A stretch of DNA of 64,000 bases from Chitinophagaceae bacterium. Its GTDB lineage: Bacteria; Bacteroidota; Bacteroidia; Chitinophagales; Chitinophagaceae. Each line of letters opens with the position of its first letter. Positions within the stretch are counted from its first letter, which is position 1. Positions 61,835-64,000 of this stretch are shown here, piece by piece. Below the pieces are notes generated by a model. The model had not been told where the DNA came from and made no database searches. It worked only from the letters and a program-made list of their open reading frames with translations. Made by a program: the position numbers and the translations under genes. The stretch spans positions 558,001-622,000 of the forward strand of contig JAFKGQ010000005.1 of the NCBI GenBank assembly GCA_017307755.1. The letters run 5' to 3'.

Positions 61835-64000
61835 ATGCTCCTGATTCAACCTATCCGTCGCTTGGTCATGCTTTTGACCCTGCTATTGATCACTATTACC
61901 TGTGTAAAAGTCAAAGCTCAGGGACCTGCCCCCCAACTCACTATCCAGGAAGATATGCCTACACTGGACATTACCGTCAGGCAGGTGACTTATGGCAATG
62001 GGGTTTTCCTGGCCTGTCTTATTCATCCTACCCGTCTTTACAAGTCCCTGGACGGGATGCACTGGTCTAAAATTGCCAGTCCTGATCTCGGTCCGGACGC
62101 GGATCTTACTAATTTCAGACAGCTGTCTTCCGTTGCCTTTGGGGCCGGACGTTTTGTACTGACTTCGGACAGCGGCAGGATATTCTCCTCCTCCGACCTG
62201 CAGACCTGGACTCCTTCCAACCCAGGAACTACACATAATATCATTACGGTCAAATATCTGAATAATACTTTTTATGCGGTGGGCGACAGCGCCACCTTTT
62301 TGTCTTCCACGGATGGGCTTACCTGGACGACAAGACATACGGGTATCGGTGATCTCACCGGGTCTTATCAGAATATCTTTTTAGGCAACGGTCATCTTGT
62401 CATCGAGGCCAATAACCGTATCGGCGCGCCTACTTTTACACAGGTGGTCTATGACAGTACGGGAGGGGTCTGGACGGCTGACAGTTCGCGTCCCTATAAT
62501 TATCATGGATTTGCCAGGGGACGTTTTTATGAGATGTCAACTGACTCGGTGTCAGTATCTACCGATATGCAACATTGGTCGGCTGTATCTCTTCCGTCAA
62601 ACGCGCACAGCGCCTCGGATGTTTTTGAAGACAACGCACATGTCTATCTGGTGTCTGCTAATTATGACACGATCAATGCCTCGCCAGTATGGCATGCCAA
62701 GATCACTTCTTCGGATGATGGTATTCATTTCAGCGGGCTCTATCCAACGTCAGTAGCGGGAAGTGGGGGAGGTGGGTATTTCAACCAACGATATTTTGTT
62801 TGGGCCGGCTTTGCCAGCAGTCCCATGGCCGGGTCAGCCGACGGCACACATTACCATACCCTCGGCAGCGATACTTCCCTTCTGGCCACTAACGGCAGCA
62901 TCTATGTCAAGCTAAGCACCACACTGGAAGAAGCGCGTCTCTATTCATCATCCGACCTTACCAACTGGATACCGCGCGATACGGTGACGGGGGTACAGGG
63001 CCTGACGTATGATGGTACAAAATTTTGGGCTGTGGGAGCTCAAACCTATACTTCTACCGATGGTGTCAGCTGGGTGAATGACGGCCCTTCTGCCCATCCT
63101 TTTACGGGTATCGCGTATGGTAACGGGACCTACATCGGATGGGCACGCGGCCTCCAGGGCGCCGGATCAGATACCCTTTGGTATTCCACGGACGGCATCA
63201 ACTGGACGCTGTCTGCCATACCGACGGTGTTTGTCGATCCTCATGCGCCTCCGCAGCCTGTGGACTATGGTTATGTGAGAAAGATCAGGTTTTTAAACGG
63301 CCATATCATTGTGGTGGCCAATGATGTGATCATGCACTCCATGGATGGGGCCAGCTATACCCTTGACTTTGCGGGAAATACGTCGTCGGTTCAGCATTAT
63401 GCCGACATAATATATAATACCGACAGCGCAAAATATTATGTCTTTGGATCGAATGGCGATGGCTACCATGTGACCTCGCTGACGACGTATGTATATGCCG
63501 ATCCTTTTAACGGATCATTTGTAAGCCCTGTAACTGATACCATCCATGGTCTGCCATCCGGCGTTCAATTGCAGAAATTCCAATCTGTGGACTACAGTGC
63601 AGGGCATTTCGTCAGCGTCATCGACGATGGGGCCAACGCTACCTTTCCCAACAGTTATCTTCTGTATTCGAAGGATGGCATACATTGGGGCAGTCGTTTG
63701 CTGGACCGGGAGACGCAGTTTACCAGCGCTATTGCACGCAACGACACCTTCAACATAGAGGGCACCCATAATTACCATATTCTGGCCAATTTTGCGGGTT
63801 CTATCCCTCTTCCTGTCTCCCTTTTCAACTTTAATGCCACTGTTAAGGATAATATCCGGGTCCTGCTCACCTGGCAGACAGCGGACGAACAGAACAGCCG
63901 CCAGTTCATCATCCAGCGTAACACGGGCACACCTGCAAGCGTCTGGGACAGCATCGGTATACTCCCCGCCGCGGGCAACAGTCACTCGCTGCTGAACTAT
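61835..64000 (+). CDS. Large secreted propeller-like protein with type IX-type C-terminal region, 3' end missing
   Basis: The frame from the ATG at 61835 is open to the window edge (722 codons). Signal peptide about 1-29 ('CVKVKAQ'). About eleven repeats of an 'S-x-DG-x-x-W' turn follow (for example 'KSLDGMHWSKIAS', 'SSTDGLTWTTR', 'TSTDGVSWVND' and 'YSTDGINWTLS'), as in BNR or sialidase-like beta-propellers. The final visible part, 'PLPVSLFNFNA' then 'VLLTWQTADEQNSRQFIIQR', is the domain that regularly precedes the type IX secretion signal in Bacteroidota. I expect that signal just past the edge. The role is unknown; no enzyme residues are visible. Confidence 0.88.
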   Translation, partial: MLLIQPIRRLVMLLTLLLITITCVKVKAQGPAPQLTIQEDMPTLDITVRQVTYGNGVFLACLIHPTRLYKSLDGMHWSKIASPDLGPDADLTNFRQLSSVAFGAGRFVLTSDSGRIFSSSDLQTWTPSNPGTTHNIITVKYLNNTFYAVGDSATFLSSTDGLTWTTRHTGIGDLTGSYQNIFLGNGHLVIEANNRIGAPTFTQVVYDSTGGVWTADSSRPYNYHGFARGRFYEMSTDSVSVSTDMQHWSAVSLPSNAHSASDVFEDNAHVYLVSANYDTINASPVWHAKITSSDDGIHFSGLYPTSVAGSGGGGYFNQRYFVWAGFASSPMAGSADGTHYHTLGSDTSLLATNGSIYVKLSTTLEEARLYSSSDLTNWIPRDTVTGVQGLTYDGTKFWAVGAQTYTSTDGVSWVNDGPSAHPFTGIAYGNGTYIGWARGLQGAGSDTLWYSTDGINWTLSAIPTVFVDPHAPPQPVDYGYVRKIRFLNGHIIVVANDVIMHSMDGASYTLDFAGNTSSVQHYADIIYNTDSAKYYVFGSNGDGYHVTSLTTYVYADPFNGSFVSPVTDTIHGLPSGVQLQKFQSVDYSAGHFVSVIDDGANATFPNSYLLYSKDGIHWGSRLLDRETQFTSAIARNDTFNIEGTHNYHILANFAGSIPLPVSLFNFNATVKDNIRVLLTWQTADEQNSRQFIIQRNTGTPASVWDSIGILPAAGNSHSLLNY

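Noticed and set aside
1..64000. tRNA, rRNA, CRISPR array, insertion sequence or prophage
   Set aside because: No clover-leaf candidates, spaced repeats, transposase or phage genes were seen. The only long repeated text is between paralogous SusC/SusD, DoxX and thioredoxin modules.

Overview
The window looks like chromosome of a Bacteroidota bacterium, most likely of the Chitinophaga type. It carries four SusC/SusD outer-membrane uptake pairs, an ECF sigma/FecR pair, TlpA-type thioredoxins and a protein with the lead-in to a type IX secretion signal. Several promoters fit the Bacteroidota form TTTG-N18..21-TAnnTTTG. I found no tRNA, rRNA, insertion sequence, phage gene or CRISPR array. No gap between genes exceeds 300 bases; the largest is 178 bases (38976-39153).

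Layout. 1-4374 (+): a truncated beta-helix protein and two secreted metallophosphoesterases. 4371-6836 (-): a TonB-dependent receptor. 6923-9061 (-): a TPR-tailed (ECF42-type) sigma factor, a YCII/DGPF protein and a RibD/DHFR-like protein. 9209-16342: small stress and regulatory units, namely ArsR-SRPBCC-VOC, an MFS exporter, an SDR, HxlR with a deformylase-like protein, GNAT-MarR, NTF2-Crp and an EamA exporter. Four of the regulator units have a palindromic site at the expected place. 16349-20138: a Kup potassium transporter and a LytS/LytTR two-component pair.

20135-28801 (-) is one operon: SusC, SusD, two DoxX-type membrane proteins and an exported persulfide dioxygenase-rhodanese of CstB architecture. 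28952-38975 (-) is a second operon: kelch lipoprotein, SusC, SusD, a triple-thioredoxin protein and a TlpA protein. 39154-41841 (-) holds FecR, an ECF sigma factor and a JmjC/cupin-like protein. 41932-50051 (+) holds a sterol-desaturase-like hydroxylase, SusC, SusD, a small secreted protein and a TlpA gene broken by a frameshift. A 25-bp inverted repeat (TTAGTCTA-N9-TRGACWAA) occurs three times, in front of the DoxX/CstB operon, between the cupin and hydroxylase genes, and in front of the broken TlpA gene. I propose these units form one thiol- or sulfur-linked regulon; this is the most interesting signal in the window.

50225-61695 (+) is a polysaccharide utilisation locus for an acidic (uronate-containing) glycan: SusC, SusD, two surface lipoproteins, an alginate-lyase/beta-helix fusion, a heparinase II/III-type lyase and a LacI-family regulator. 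Two LacI-type operators lie in front of its SusC gene. From 61835 to the window end runs an incomplete gene for a large secreted repeat protein with a type IX-type C-terminal region.
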